A stretch of DNA of 64,000 bases from Nomia melanderi (Eukaryota; Arthropoda; Insecta; Hymenoptera; Halictidae). The position numbers and the translations under genes are program-made. The notes beneath the pieces are model-generated. The model was not told where the DNA came from, did not search any database, and saw only the letters and a list, made by a program, of their open reading frames with translations. The stretch's first letter is position 1. Each line of letters starts with the position of its first letter. Below, piece after piece: positions 37,350 to 49,100 of the stretch. The stretch lies in contig NC_135008.1 in assembly GCF_051020985.1 (NCBI RefSeq), forward strand, positions 3,968,001 to 4,032,000, read 5' to 3'.

Positions 37350-40300
37350 ACGCGAAAAACAAACGAGCGAAAATATCGATGTCACTGGACGATATATGGA
37401 ACGAGCGTAAGCCGCGGGAAGAGCCGAGCGGAAATCCTTTCGTGGATTTCTAGAGAACAATCGTGTCTAAAGGAATCCGACGTGATAATTTGCTGCGTGA
37501 TAAATAACAATGCTCATGGGCAACTTGATATTCTTTGTATTTCCGGGTCCACCGGTGAATGATGGAGTTAAATCCGACGTCCGCCTCGAAAGCATAACTC
37601 TGATCGCGTTGGAATTGTTTTTCTCTTTGACCTCTGATCAATGTTTCACGGCGTGGATGTCGAAAGTTCGGCGGCGGAGATGGGTCTCGAAACTTTCGCA
37701 GCAAGATTCTGAAAGTTTCTCCTTGTACGCGGTGGCGCAGAGATTGCTCCTTTAAAGGATACAGCGTCGTAAACGTACACGTTTTTAAAGAAATTCCTTC
37801 GCGATTTTCAATTTATTCGGTCAGAATTTAAGCGAGGCTATTTACGGTGGATACTCGTGCGTCCGTCGAGGACGCCATCTCGTTTCGAGGGCTTCGCTGC
37901 CGACTAAAAACCTCGAGGGGAATTAACATCAACGATTCTAGTTGTTAAAATATGAATTGTGTTGTTTCCATGAATATTCTGTTCGGCGAAATTCGAAGCT
38001 CGTTAGATTTTCGTCGGACTCTTCAAAACCCGCTCCTCTAATCAGAGGGATTAATGTGTCTGCTCGCGCCATAACGTAACTCTGTTTCGCGCTAGATATA
38101 ATACTTTGTAAATCAAATCTCGCTGAAGGATCGTTCTAACGTTTCAAAGCCGGCGACGAGAGTTTCTGTTTCGACGAGTATGACGTCCGTTTGTTACGAG
38201 AGCAAATTTTAAAAGCGGCCGAAGCTGGGAAGAGCTTTGCGCTTGGAGGACTTTGTCGGCGTACCGCGACTTTATTAAAGCACTTGGGGAACGAAGCATT
38301 CTGTTGAACAGTGTTCTAGACACGGATTGAATAATGGAGAGCCGAAGGGAGTGTGAATCGCGAGAAATAGGACAGAATATGAATAAAAGAGGATTTATAA
38401 TGAAACCTGATATCTACATATCGCTCGACAAACGAAGCAAATGGTTCGCTAATTATTTTTGAGCAAATTCATCTGTCGATGCTTAAAGTGACGTCCTTGA
38501 ACACACAAACGGTGGAATTATAGTTCATTTCGCCGCTTCGTTTCGTTAATATCTCCGCCGGAAGGGGGATATCGCTTTAAAATGGTTCACCGTGAACGTT
38601 ACGATTAATTTTTCGCCGCCGAAACGGATATTGAAAGTCGGCGAGACAGCGGTCTTTAAACACGACGAAGTTATCGAACGCTCGTAACGAACTAATCCGC
38701 CGAGTTCGCCACTGACCCCGTTCGAACTTTCACGGAATTAAAATTCACGTAGCCGAGCTTCCGCCTTTGGAGGAACCGTCGAAATCGTCGGCCGAGAACG
38801 CTCGGCACCAAGAATCCATGATAAACCTGTCACTCGGGGACTAAAAATTTCGCCGATCTTCCACGTCCGACCCAGCGGAACGTCGATCTTCGTTCACGGG
38901 TTTGATCGGGATTAAAGGTCCATTCGAATTTAGAACAGATAGAAATACAGTTCTCGTTCGATGTACACGCGCGAACCAATGAGTACTTCGCGAAATGCTT
39001 CGACATCGCGGTTGTCTTCGTTAGAAATCGAAGTAAACTCCGATTCACATCGAGCCAGATACTTATAAATCAAGACCAAGAACCATCAACAAATCACTCA
39101 CCCCCGGGCAATGGCGAATCATTCAATTTGCATTTAATTAAGGACACTAATTACGTAGTACAATCATACACGATAGTTTGAATATTAGGTCAGATATCAG
39201 AGTCGACGGCGCTCTTCAATCGTGATCGAATTTCTAATATCTCGAACAGTTGAGACAGAAACTGGGAACAAGTGCAACCAGGAGAGGTTAATTATCAAAT
39301 CCCAGCGACTGCTTCCGGTAGCTAAGGGTTCACCGTCGAACCAGTCGTACCTATCCCCTAAACACGAGGTTATCATTACCAGCTGACTGTCGACGCAACG
39401 AGGTCTATTCCCGCGATCCAAATCCAGGCGGTTGCGGCGGAGCCTCTACGTAAAATCACTCGACACCTGTTAGACCTCGGTACGAACAAAACCTCCGGTC
39501 CCCAGCATCGAGCGCACTTATTCCAGTGGTATCTGGCATCTGCAAGGTATTAACGGCCCCGCGGCTCGAGAGCCTCGCGTCAGACGCGACGGTGAAAACA
39601 TTATTTCCTAAGAACAGAGGCCGCTTTGTGAGCGGGGCAGTTTGAAGTGCGTCCATCAGGGAGCAGATGCTAGGGGCGCCGGGACGAGTGGCGTTGAATC
39701 ATAGATTCCTAGATTGCGGGGGTTGACTGGAAGAAAAGCTGGAAAGGACTTCGCGAGAGGAAGAAAGGGCGGGACGAGGGTGGCGCGATAGATGAAAGGG
39801 AAGAGGGATCGGTTGATATCACGGAGTCCGTTCTCCCTGACGAAGCTACTCTCTAATTTCGTTACTTCATTTTTCTCCTCGTGAAATCTGCGGACATCGC
39901 GATGCTCCAGATTCGACGGGCGGAGGCCACGATTGAAATCGAAACTGGGTTTCGTTCACGGCCGCTCTTTCGAGAGGTCAATCAAACTGTTCCTCGAGTT
40001 AAACGAGAAATAGCCTCGCCCTCTGTGTATTCTTCTCTTCTTCGGGATCTGTTCGGTGATAGAAGTGTTTAGAACTACGTATCTGAACGCCTTGAAAAAC
40101 AGATTTTCCGTATTGGTGGGTTCGTGGAAGCAAAATCTACGATTCAACTGTCATTTGCGCAATAAGCAGCGATACTGTACGCTAAATACATATTTCGAGT
40201 AGTTTATTTGGCGACGTCAAAGTAGCACATGTCGACGATCGGTTCTTCGCTATTTTAATTAAGCGAACACACCCTCGACATCTAGCGCGACACGATCCAC

Positions 40301-42223
40301 GCCGAACAAAAGCCTAGTTATCGAGCCGTCGGTTTTTCGAAGCCCGCCCGCTGCAACTGCATCCGGAATCAAACATTTGTGACAACGTGAAATTGGCCCC
40401 GCGCTTCTGCGTGGCGCCCGCTTTTTTTTTTTGTATTTTTTCGCGTGTTCCTTTTTTTGCAACGCGGTGGGCGGAATTCGACGAGGCGAGATGACGCGCG
40501 ACCAGTTTTTATTTCATTAATTATTGGAATACCTGAATACCAGTCAGTTTTATTTGCGTCCCCAGGAATTTTCATTAGCAGCAGTTTCAATAGCGCTGTA
40601 TGGCACTTTACTGATTGCGAGCCGGCCACAATGGCGGCACCGACCGCGGCGGCGGTAGTTTCGCGCGCTGTATTACGATGTCCCGCGAGCCTCGGCCCCT
40701 CTCCCCGCCCCCCGCTGAAATATTGTAGCAATAAAATTTCGCGGATACGAGTAATTCTATCGGCCGAAGACACGCTCGATACCTTCCGCGAATTTTTCGC
40801 CCGGCTAAATGGATTTACAGCCGCCCTACGTCATTCCGCGCGGAATTAAACTGTCGGCGCTGCTTGCGGACGATATCGCGCGAGATCTTGCCGCGAAATG
40901 TAAACGACCGTCGACTAGGTTTCACGATTTATTCCGCCGTAAGATCTCTTCGCGCGAATCCAGCAGATTGTTCCAGTATTCTCGAAATTCCACGCGATTT
41001 ACTCGATTATACTATACGTTACAGGACATGTAAACGACAGTTTCTGAAAGATGTATGTTTCAGAAGTATTCGCAATCGTATGCGAAAGGGAACAGAAATT
41101 CGTACAACAGCGGCAGTTTCTTTTTATCAGGCGTGAATCCATCTTCGTCAAGATCCATCCGGTTGAAGCACCATTTCCTCCCCCGACGCCATCTTTTCCG
41201 TCGGTAAATACGCTTCGGTCATACGTGAGTCGCGTTTTGATTCGCGTCTCGGTATCGCGGGCGGCTCGTTTGAATGTTTTCGTTCGTCGCGCGTCGACGT
41301 CGACGTCGGGAGTTTCGTCCTCTTATACCGGATTCTCAATCTCTCCGCGGCGGCACTTCGTCTTTCATTCGAATTAGGTTTGACGGGGCGCGGCGGTTCA
41401 TAAATAGTGAACAGTGTCGGGTTTCTTTCGCGGTCGTGTACCAGCGGCGGCTCGCACGGATTTTTTCGGCTCGCCTCTTATTTTCAGAAGCGACGATTAA
41501 TTTCCAGCGCCGAACGAGCTGATGAACGACGCTACGAGCGAAGCATGAAAACGAGCCCGGTGGAGGTCGAAGGGGCGTGGAGAGCGAAAGAGGGACAGAG
41601 ACGGAGCGATGACAGGAGCACTTTGATGTCACGAAACTCGATTAAAAATCTCCGCTCCCCTCGGCGCGGATCGCAGTCGTATCCTGCCGAACTGGAACCG
41701 GGATGCGCGTCGTATTTATTTCTTCGTTGAATTCGGATTCGTTAGGCTCATTATCGGGCGACTGTTTTCGAGTTTCGTTAAGTAATTGGCGCGGACGAAA
41801 GGGGTCCTCACGCGGCGATACGGTTTTTAATATCAAACGACACCGCGGCGTAACGTTTTTACAACGCTGCGCAAATACAACCGGTTTTAAAGCCAACGCA
41901 TATCCTGGGAAATGCTCGAATGTAGTTGCATCATTATTTTCATGCGTGCCCCCCCCGAAATCGAGGGGAAAGCAACAAGAGTCGTTACTAATAGGAGGCG
42001 TGTTCTTTGCTTCTCGGTGGTACACCGAACAAACCGTGATTACTATTTACCGGCGTATCGTCAGTACGCGAAGCGGTATCAAAAGATACGGGCATTAATT
42101 ATGCGCACGAACGTAATGAGATACATGTAACCACCCTATAACACGGTACTTTCTACCGCACCGGTAGCGGTTTTAAACAAACGCAAACAAAGCTCGGACC
42201 GGCCGCGACAAATATTTATTATC

Positions 42224-42243
42224 ATTATTATTATTATTATTAT
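42224..42243 (+). repeat. (ATT)n microsatellite
   Basis: About seven perfect ATT units lie inside a GC-rich neighbourhood. Confidence 0.9.
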
Positions 42244-45200
42244 ACGAAATAACGCGGCAGAAAGCTTACCGCGGAAAGAGGAGGCCGTTGGACGAGGCGG
42301 GGAGGACACGGAAAAAAAATACATTTTCCCTGGTCCTCGACCGTTCCGTTTGTTCCCGTCGATCCATAACTACCGGCCACGGAAAAAAGAATCCTCCCGG
42401 ACGAGCTTTCACAGTTCGCCGTTTACCAAAATGATTTTCGCGCGCAAACGAAACGCATTAGCGGCCGCCCGGGATTTTTCAAAGGAGAATAACCGCGGTT
42501 GATTCTATTTACGAGATTTCCGGCGCGCCGCGCCGCCGTTCGTTGTAATGAACGCGAATTACCCGCGCGTACGAATATTTTTATAACAGCGGCGCGGCCG
42601 GCCGGAATAAAGATATATAGAGGGCGGCCGCGGGCCGACGACCGGCTCTCGTTTGAATAATGGAGAAGCAAAACCTCGTAACTTTGGCCAATGTTATCTC
42701 TCAAAGCTTTGTCCCGTGGCTGCACCTCATCCAAACTCATTTTCATAATTGCGTGCCATGCATACCCCCCTTTTTCGGAGTCCTATTTCTGCCAGGTTTT
42801 TCCGCGACCCTCCCCCTCCCGCCGCCACCTCTGGCCGGCGTCCTCGGGACCTGCTCATTTTTCAGGGACACCGACGGCGTTGAAACATTTTTAATCACTT
42901 TAAACTTCGTTCCTGGGGCCGTTTATTGCGCGCGTTAACGGGAAACGTCGCGCGATCGCCGTGGCTCGCGACCGTTCGCCGTCCGTCCGCTCGGCTCCCG
43001 CGAAATCGGTGAACGCCTTCGGATAACCCGATTGTTTCGCGGAAACAATTACGTATTTACAATCACGCGTTGTTCCGGCGGCGTGCCAGCACTCATTATC
43101 GCTGCTAATGAGATCCCCGCGACGGAAGGAGGAACCCTTGCATGGAGAAAGCGGGGCGGTGCCCGGGAAATGAAACTTTTCCGCGCGCGGGTAAGGCGAG
43201 CAGCCACCGAATTTATGCGCGGCGCACGCGGGATAATTGTACGGTTTTTGGATAATTAAACCACGCGGGAGGGGGGACGTTGTGTTATTGCAAATTTCGC
43301 GTCGGCGCAGCGTTAATAAATCCAACGTTGAATATTAATATTTGAAGGGAACGCTCGGGACCGCGGTATCGTTGCTTAAGATAACGAGCCGATCGATCGT
43401 CATGGAATATTAATACCGAATTATTCCCTTATTTAACGGATGTGGCCGGGAATGTGTCGTTGCCTCGCGCTCAGCAAACCAGGTCGCGAATATTATTCCG
43501 AACGGCCTGAAGGGTTCGAGAGTGAAGGGTCGCCGGCGAGCGCGCCGCGCGTCAAACGAAATTACGGAACTTTAATTTGCAGTATACTTTCTTTACGCCG
43601 GCGACTATTTCGCGGATATTTTTCCCGCCCCGCGGGAAATTCATATCGGGAAAGACATTAGACCCCGTGCTCGTTTGGATTTCTGGGTCAACGAAAGTAC
43701 TAATTAACATGCAAATTGCACGAATTAATCTTGTAAGGTTTCGTTTCCAGTCGTCGGAGAGACGGGGGCTCTGTAATCAAAGCGCGGCCGGCGATTACGC
43801 GTCACCGAGCGAATGCAAATGCAATCGCGAGGCGCGCTCCTGCGGTTCCGCGTTTCCCACCCGCAATGGAACGAAGAAGTCCTAGCCCGGCGATTGGTTA
43901 TTCGAGCCATTGCATTTTTATCGATCGTTATCTTATCTTCTGGCGAACACGCCCGCGGAAAACACTGTTCGATTTAGCTTCCGCTCGACGGGAGGGATAT
44001 TTCTGGTGATCTCGAGCGGTGCTCGTGCGCTTACATCGTCTTTCGATTTCCTCGCGAAATTCCTCGGCGTTTTATTCTGGAATGAACTACTAATTAATTT
44101 TCCAGCAAGTGTTCGAACAAGTAGTTCCAGCAGCTCGCGTCGCGCCGTAGTTTCGAGTCGCTCTCGATGGAGAGTCAACGACTCCATTTCACCGGGCTCT
44201 CCGTGCGGCAACAGCATCGATCCGCGTGCTTCCCTCTTTACATATAAACTCAGCCCTAATGTACGATTCGCGTGTCATCCCTTGGCCGACGCGAACCTGC
44301 TCTCCCGCGCGCATCCGCGCGTTACGATTTCGGTGGTCGTTTTACGAAGGCGCGTTCAAAAATTGCGAAACACTCGCGGAAATTGTGTCCGCGAACGGTT
44401 ATTGTAAAAACGCTCCTCCTACAGACAATTCGCCCGTGCTTGTTCTCCTTTTTCGCCTCCCGTTGCACGTCCAAATAATCGAGACCGCATTCTATCCTCC
44501 GCGTCACTCAACCCCCATTGTACCCTTAACGATTTTATTGTCGCGCCGATGTCTCCTCAGCGTGAAAGCTGCGCGAACGGACTATGATCTACTCGAATCC
44601 TTTTTTATCACTCACGCTCGCGGGAACATTGAAAAATAGATCACCGAGGAAACAAAGAACGAAACGTTCCTCTCGCTTTTCTCCCCCGCCGTTCTTCGTT
44701 CGATTCGCTTGTATTTGATCGCGCCCGTCGAATTAACCCCGGATATAGCCGAGCCGGCAAACTGCGCGCAACAACACCGGTGAACAAGATAAACAACTTC
44801 TGAGGAATTACGAAACGATCCGGGGGCAAGTAGCTAATATCGAAAATCAAGCTTCGACGGGCGATCAACGAGACATGAACTCGAGCGCGGCATAAAAGCT
44901 TCGGCAAACGCAATAAATCACGACCGGCGAAATGTTTAGAGGCGGACGGGGGAAAAAACGGGCGAGCGGGAGAGAGAGAGAACGAGAGACCGCGACAAAA
45001 TAAATAAACAGGAAGGGAAAACACGCGTGGCAGAGCGATGTTCGCAAATCGAATACGAGTGTCGCTCGCGGCAGAGAGAGCTGGAAATAAAAGTCGATGC
45101 CCGGTGGTCGAAGGTGAATGGACCGGTGCTCCCGCCAAGAGGATCGAGAAGGAAACGGACCTCCCAGGAGTTTCCGCCTTCCCTCTGTTTCTCTTCCTCC

Positions 45201-45599
45201 GCCTCTCTTCTTTTTCCCGGCGTCTCCGAGCTAGCTCCCCCCCTCAAAATGTTCGTCGCCCGACATTTCCCAATTCGAGTTCGGCTGGACGTGAAAATCT
45301 CTGCACGGTCAGTTTATTTTAGACGCGTCCGAGAGTATCGAAGGGAAGATGTGAGTGGCGGACGGTTCCGAGGGGTCGCGAATGGTTGTGTACACACGTG
45401 TAGGTATACACGTGAATCCCTGTGCACCTCCGCGCAACCGTGTCTCTCTTCGGCTCTGCGCACGACCACACGGCCGCAACTGTGTTGCCAGCGGCCGCTT
45501 GTATGTTTAGAGTAATGTCCCTCATCAAGACGATACATTGATTTCTGAGGATCTTCCAGGGATTACCGATGTCCCTGCGGTCCCCCGAGTCTCTTCATG

Positions 45600-45940
45600 C
45601 TCGGTAAACACCGATCAAGGGCTGCGGACAGCTCGCAAGAACTGCCGGAGCTTTTCGACAGCTTCGGAAGCTGCGAGGGGGTCTTGGAACCCATTAGAGT
45701 CCTCGTGAGTCTGGCGATAGCTGGAGGACATTCAGCTATCACCGGGTTCCGAGGAAATAACACTGCACCTCTTCGAGGAGCCAAGGAGCTACTAAGGCTC
45801 TCCCGTTGGCTGTCAAAGCTAAAAACTCGAGCTGCAGATTTTCGATTCTTAGTAGAACCTACTCGAAGAGAGCTGAAGACTCTGAAGGATTTTCGAGGAC
45901 TTTCTAGAATCTCCAAATCCTGGGGTTGGAAAAATACCGG
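45600..45940. other. AGCT-rich segment with two hairpins
   Basis: This stretch differs from its CpG-rich surroundings. AGCT recurs at least eight times, and two perfect short hairpins are present: CAGCTT/AAGCTG with a CGG loop (45659-45673), and GATAGCTG/CAGCTATC with a 9-nt loop (45716-45740). Both strands are open for about 116 codons (45597-45947 on +, 45563-45916 on -), with no recognisable domain. It could be an unrecognised repeat, a decayed exon or chance. Confidence 0.35.
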
Positions 45941-46110
45941 TGGCTAAAAGCGTCGGACAGCGTCTTTAATATTGATGGAGGAGGAGAGGCAACGATTGTT
46001 ATTGGTAATAAAAGTCCGACGATAAATAACCTGTTGTGATGTGGCAAAATATTACACTCAGCGATTCAGCATACCCAATGAGGAATATTAGAGAGGAACG
46101 TACAGCGAGA

Positions 46111-46131
46111 TGTGTGTGTGTGTGTGTGTGT
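46111..46131 (+). repeat. (TG)n microsatellite
   Basis: Ten perfect TG units are followed by about 100 bp still rich in alternating purine-pyrimidine steps, including TGTGCACA-type words. Such DNA is prone to the Z form. Confidence 0.95.
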
Positions 46132-49100
46132 ACATGAGTAGACAGGTTTGTGTTATGTACACCTCCGCCCAGGCGTATGTGCACACTCGTACTATCGAGT
46201 CGGTGTGTGCACACGGCGGTAATATATACTTCACGTGTGTTCGCGCGTAGACACGGCGGCGCGGCTTGGTGGAGAGAGTGCAAGCAATTTTACGGACAAC
46301 ACACCCTCTCAGCGGTCGCAGGAACCCCGAGTAACCGTGCTAGGGTCGAGGAGGGTAAAAAGCTGCAAAACCATCCCCCGTGGAACGCACTTACCCAATC
46401 CTACCTCCACTCAGCCGTGTGCATCCCGCACTCCTGTTAAATATGTTGCTCCACGCGAGCTGCCAGCGACGATCAAAAGTGCCGTCGCGCTCGCTTGCGT
46501 GCCACTTATTGTGGAGACAGGCTTTTTCGAGCGCTTTCCGCCGATCCCGTGTTTGCCGCGGCTGAATCGAGCAGAATGCTCCGCTCGGTAGCCGAATGGC
46601 GCGCGCGACGATCCGCGAGATTTTTTGATTTTCGACGCGATTACGAGTGAATTTTCGAATCCACCGTGTGTCGTCTAACTCCTCTCGAAATTGACTGAAT
46701 GAACGCTTCGCGAAATGGTCGCTTCGTTTCTCCTTCGTCGGGAACACTCTATTTCATTGCTGTACTTCAGGTTCAATGATTGTACATCATAGTGGGAACG
46801 TTAAATCTAATTTCTTTAGAAGCCTCTCAACTTACGCAACACCGACAGTTCTATCCGCGGCTCGATGCACTGGAACTTCTAGCGCTCACAATTGCATAAA
46901 CATCGGGAAACATGTTTTCACCGTTAGAACGACTAATGTTAATTAATCTACTGCCTCAAAGGGTGGTCCCGTCAATAGGATGATCCCCAATGCCGGCAAA
47001 CGAGGAAACTTATACGGTAGCCATCCGTAGCTGCGCCCGAGCGGACTTATGCATCCTTCGGCAAAGGTTGAGATTGTAACTCAGCCGGGATCAGGTTACC
47101 TGAATAATTCTACAGCCCTCGGTGTACTTTCATCCGCGGCTACCATATTCTCCTAGCTCGCCTTCACGTCGTGCACGCACCGAAGGGACGGAGAATCCCT
47201 TTTCCGTAGGTAACGAGTAAGTCGAGAAGGTCCTATACCCACCCCTCCGGCCGCTTTTCGTTTGCCTTTTGAAAGTAAAGGTTATTTAAATAATAACCTC
47301 GCCCTATTCTCGCACAAAAGTGTAACTGAGATTTCGCCCAGCCGTCTGGAATAGAATGTAAATGAGAAGACACTGCGGACAATTATCTCTCTCCTCGTCT
47401 GTACTCTCCTTCTGCGCCGCTCTGCCGGGCTTCCTCTGTCTCTGTCCGCCGTTCTACCTCTCCTCTCGCCTCTTCTCTCTCTCTCTCGCTCCGTCGGTGG
47501 TTAGCCTCGCTCTGTCGCAGTTTCCACGCTTTCATTGCGCGGCTCTTTGTGTTTACCCGTGGGGGTCAGTAGACGATTCCGTTGAATTCATCAACGCTGT
47601 TGACAAAGCTGCGCGTTCCTGCCCCGGTATCGATAATTTTTAATTGCGCCCCCCAGACAACGGTTAATAATCGACGCGGAATTTCGCGGGCCACCGGTTG
47701 AATCCGCGTTAAAGCCCGGATTCTGCGAAAATTACCGAACACTGCGATCGTTCATCGTTCTCTTCCTTTCAGTGTGCGGTAATATTCGTTTCGCGTCTAA
47801 TATCAGTTCCGTAATTTAAGGGGTGGGTTTCTTTGACGTCGCTATCACAGAAAGGTTATAAAAGATCGAATTAATTCCGCACTTGAATCTTTGTTCTTTT
47901 ATTTTATATTTACCATTGGAATTCGAGACTTTTCACGATCATCTCAGACCTCAATTTCTCGCGACGCGTGTTCACCCCCTCGACAACGGTTCTAAATCGT
48001 GCGCAATGACGATGATAAACGGTACGCAATGAAACATCGTCACGAGCGAATAAGGAACGCGAACAACGGCCCTCGAGTGCGCGGCTGTTATTAGTCTGCG
48101 CGTTAAAGAGCAATCGACACACGGTCGCACATGTTGCTATTGCTTTTGCGTAAATAATGCCCGCCACTTACGGGGTAATGGCGTCATTCGTCGCAGCTGT
48201 CCGGCGCAGAAAACGCGTGACGCGCCGAAATAATCGGCCAGGTAATTGTAACGAAAATGATCGGGGAGCCATTGTGCCCCGGCTCTCCGTTTAATTTCGG
48301 CGTTAAGGTTTACCCGACTGATCCGTCGCTTCCGTTCCTGTTCGGCTTGAGCGCGCGTCGTCCATCGTGATGTTTGCTCGGAGCAGACCGCGCCGCGCCG
48401 GCACTCGACCAGCGGCGCACAATGCGCCGCTCGCCCCGCATGCCGTTCTGTTAATTCGAATGGACGATTACGAGTGGTAATTATCGCCGTCTAGTTCGTT
48501 TCGAAAGTTTCTGCTCGGCAGAAAATCCCGCGGTATCGATTGTGTTCGGATTTCTCGGGGGTTGCGTGCGCCTTTCACACGGACAGTCGAGCCACGGTTA
48601 TGCTCGGGCAGTGTCCGTTATCGTCTGCACTTCCGGTCAGGGGTCAGGGACCCGAGCATCGCTTTGCCTCCGAGGATTTCTCGTTTTTCGTGTGCCTCTT
48701 CTAATTTCCCCGAATGCTTTATAAATTGTTTTTCTAGCTTCGCCGAAGGCAAAAGTCCGAATATCTCAGATAGTAGTTACAATTATAATTTGATAACAAA
48801 ATTATAAAATCTGTTTCTTAATTTGTGTCCTCTCTTTAGTCAGTCTCAAGGAATGTCGTGTATATCTCCCTGGGGAATGTCGAATATTTCCAATGAAAAG
48901 CTTAGGGCGTTAAAGAATAATATAGTTTGAATTAGTTTGGAGTCCTTCGAGATTACACAATTGCAACGAATAAGTGTTCAGTGGTTGTGATCAGAATTTG
49001 AATATCATTTTAAAAGAATCTCGTTGACAGCGAGCGGGAATCGTGTAAGCGCGCAGCAGAAATTCGCATCGGATTAACACGCCGCCGTAGCCGGAAGTAG

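Larger units (their letters stand above)
35997..46110. other. Gene-free CpG-rich segment
   Basis: No exon or RNA gene could be supported. Short simple repeats include GGCGA at 37331-37349 and ATT at 42224-42243. A cytosine-rich run lies at 40696-40713. A purine-rich tract is at about 44938-45000. Overlapping frames at 43910-45515 on both strands are shadows of GC-rich sequence without domains. The AGCT-rich segment at 45600-45940 is listed separately. Confidence 0.5.

Noticed and set aside
42600..42662. TATA-like ATATATAG followed by an ATG about 50 bp later
   Set aside because: No initiator, and the following 92-codon frame has no recognisable domain or splice site.
43910..45515. Several overlapping 140-165-codon frames on both strands
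   Set aside because: They overlap on opposite strands in GC-rich sequence and share no domain; typical shadow frames.
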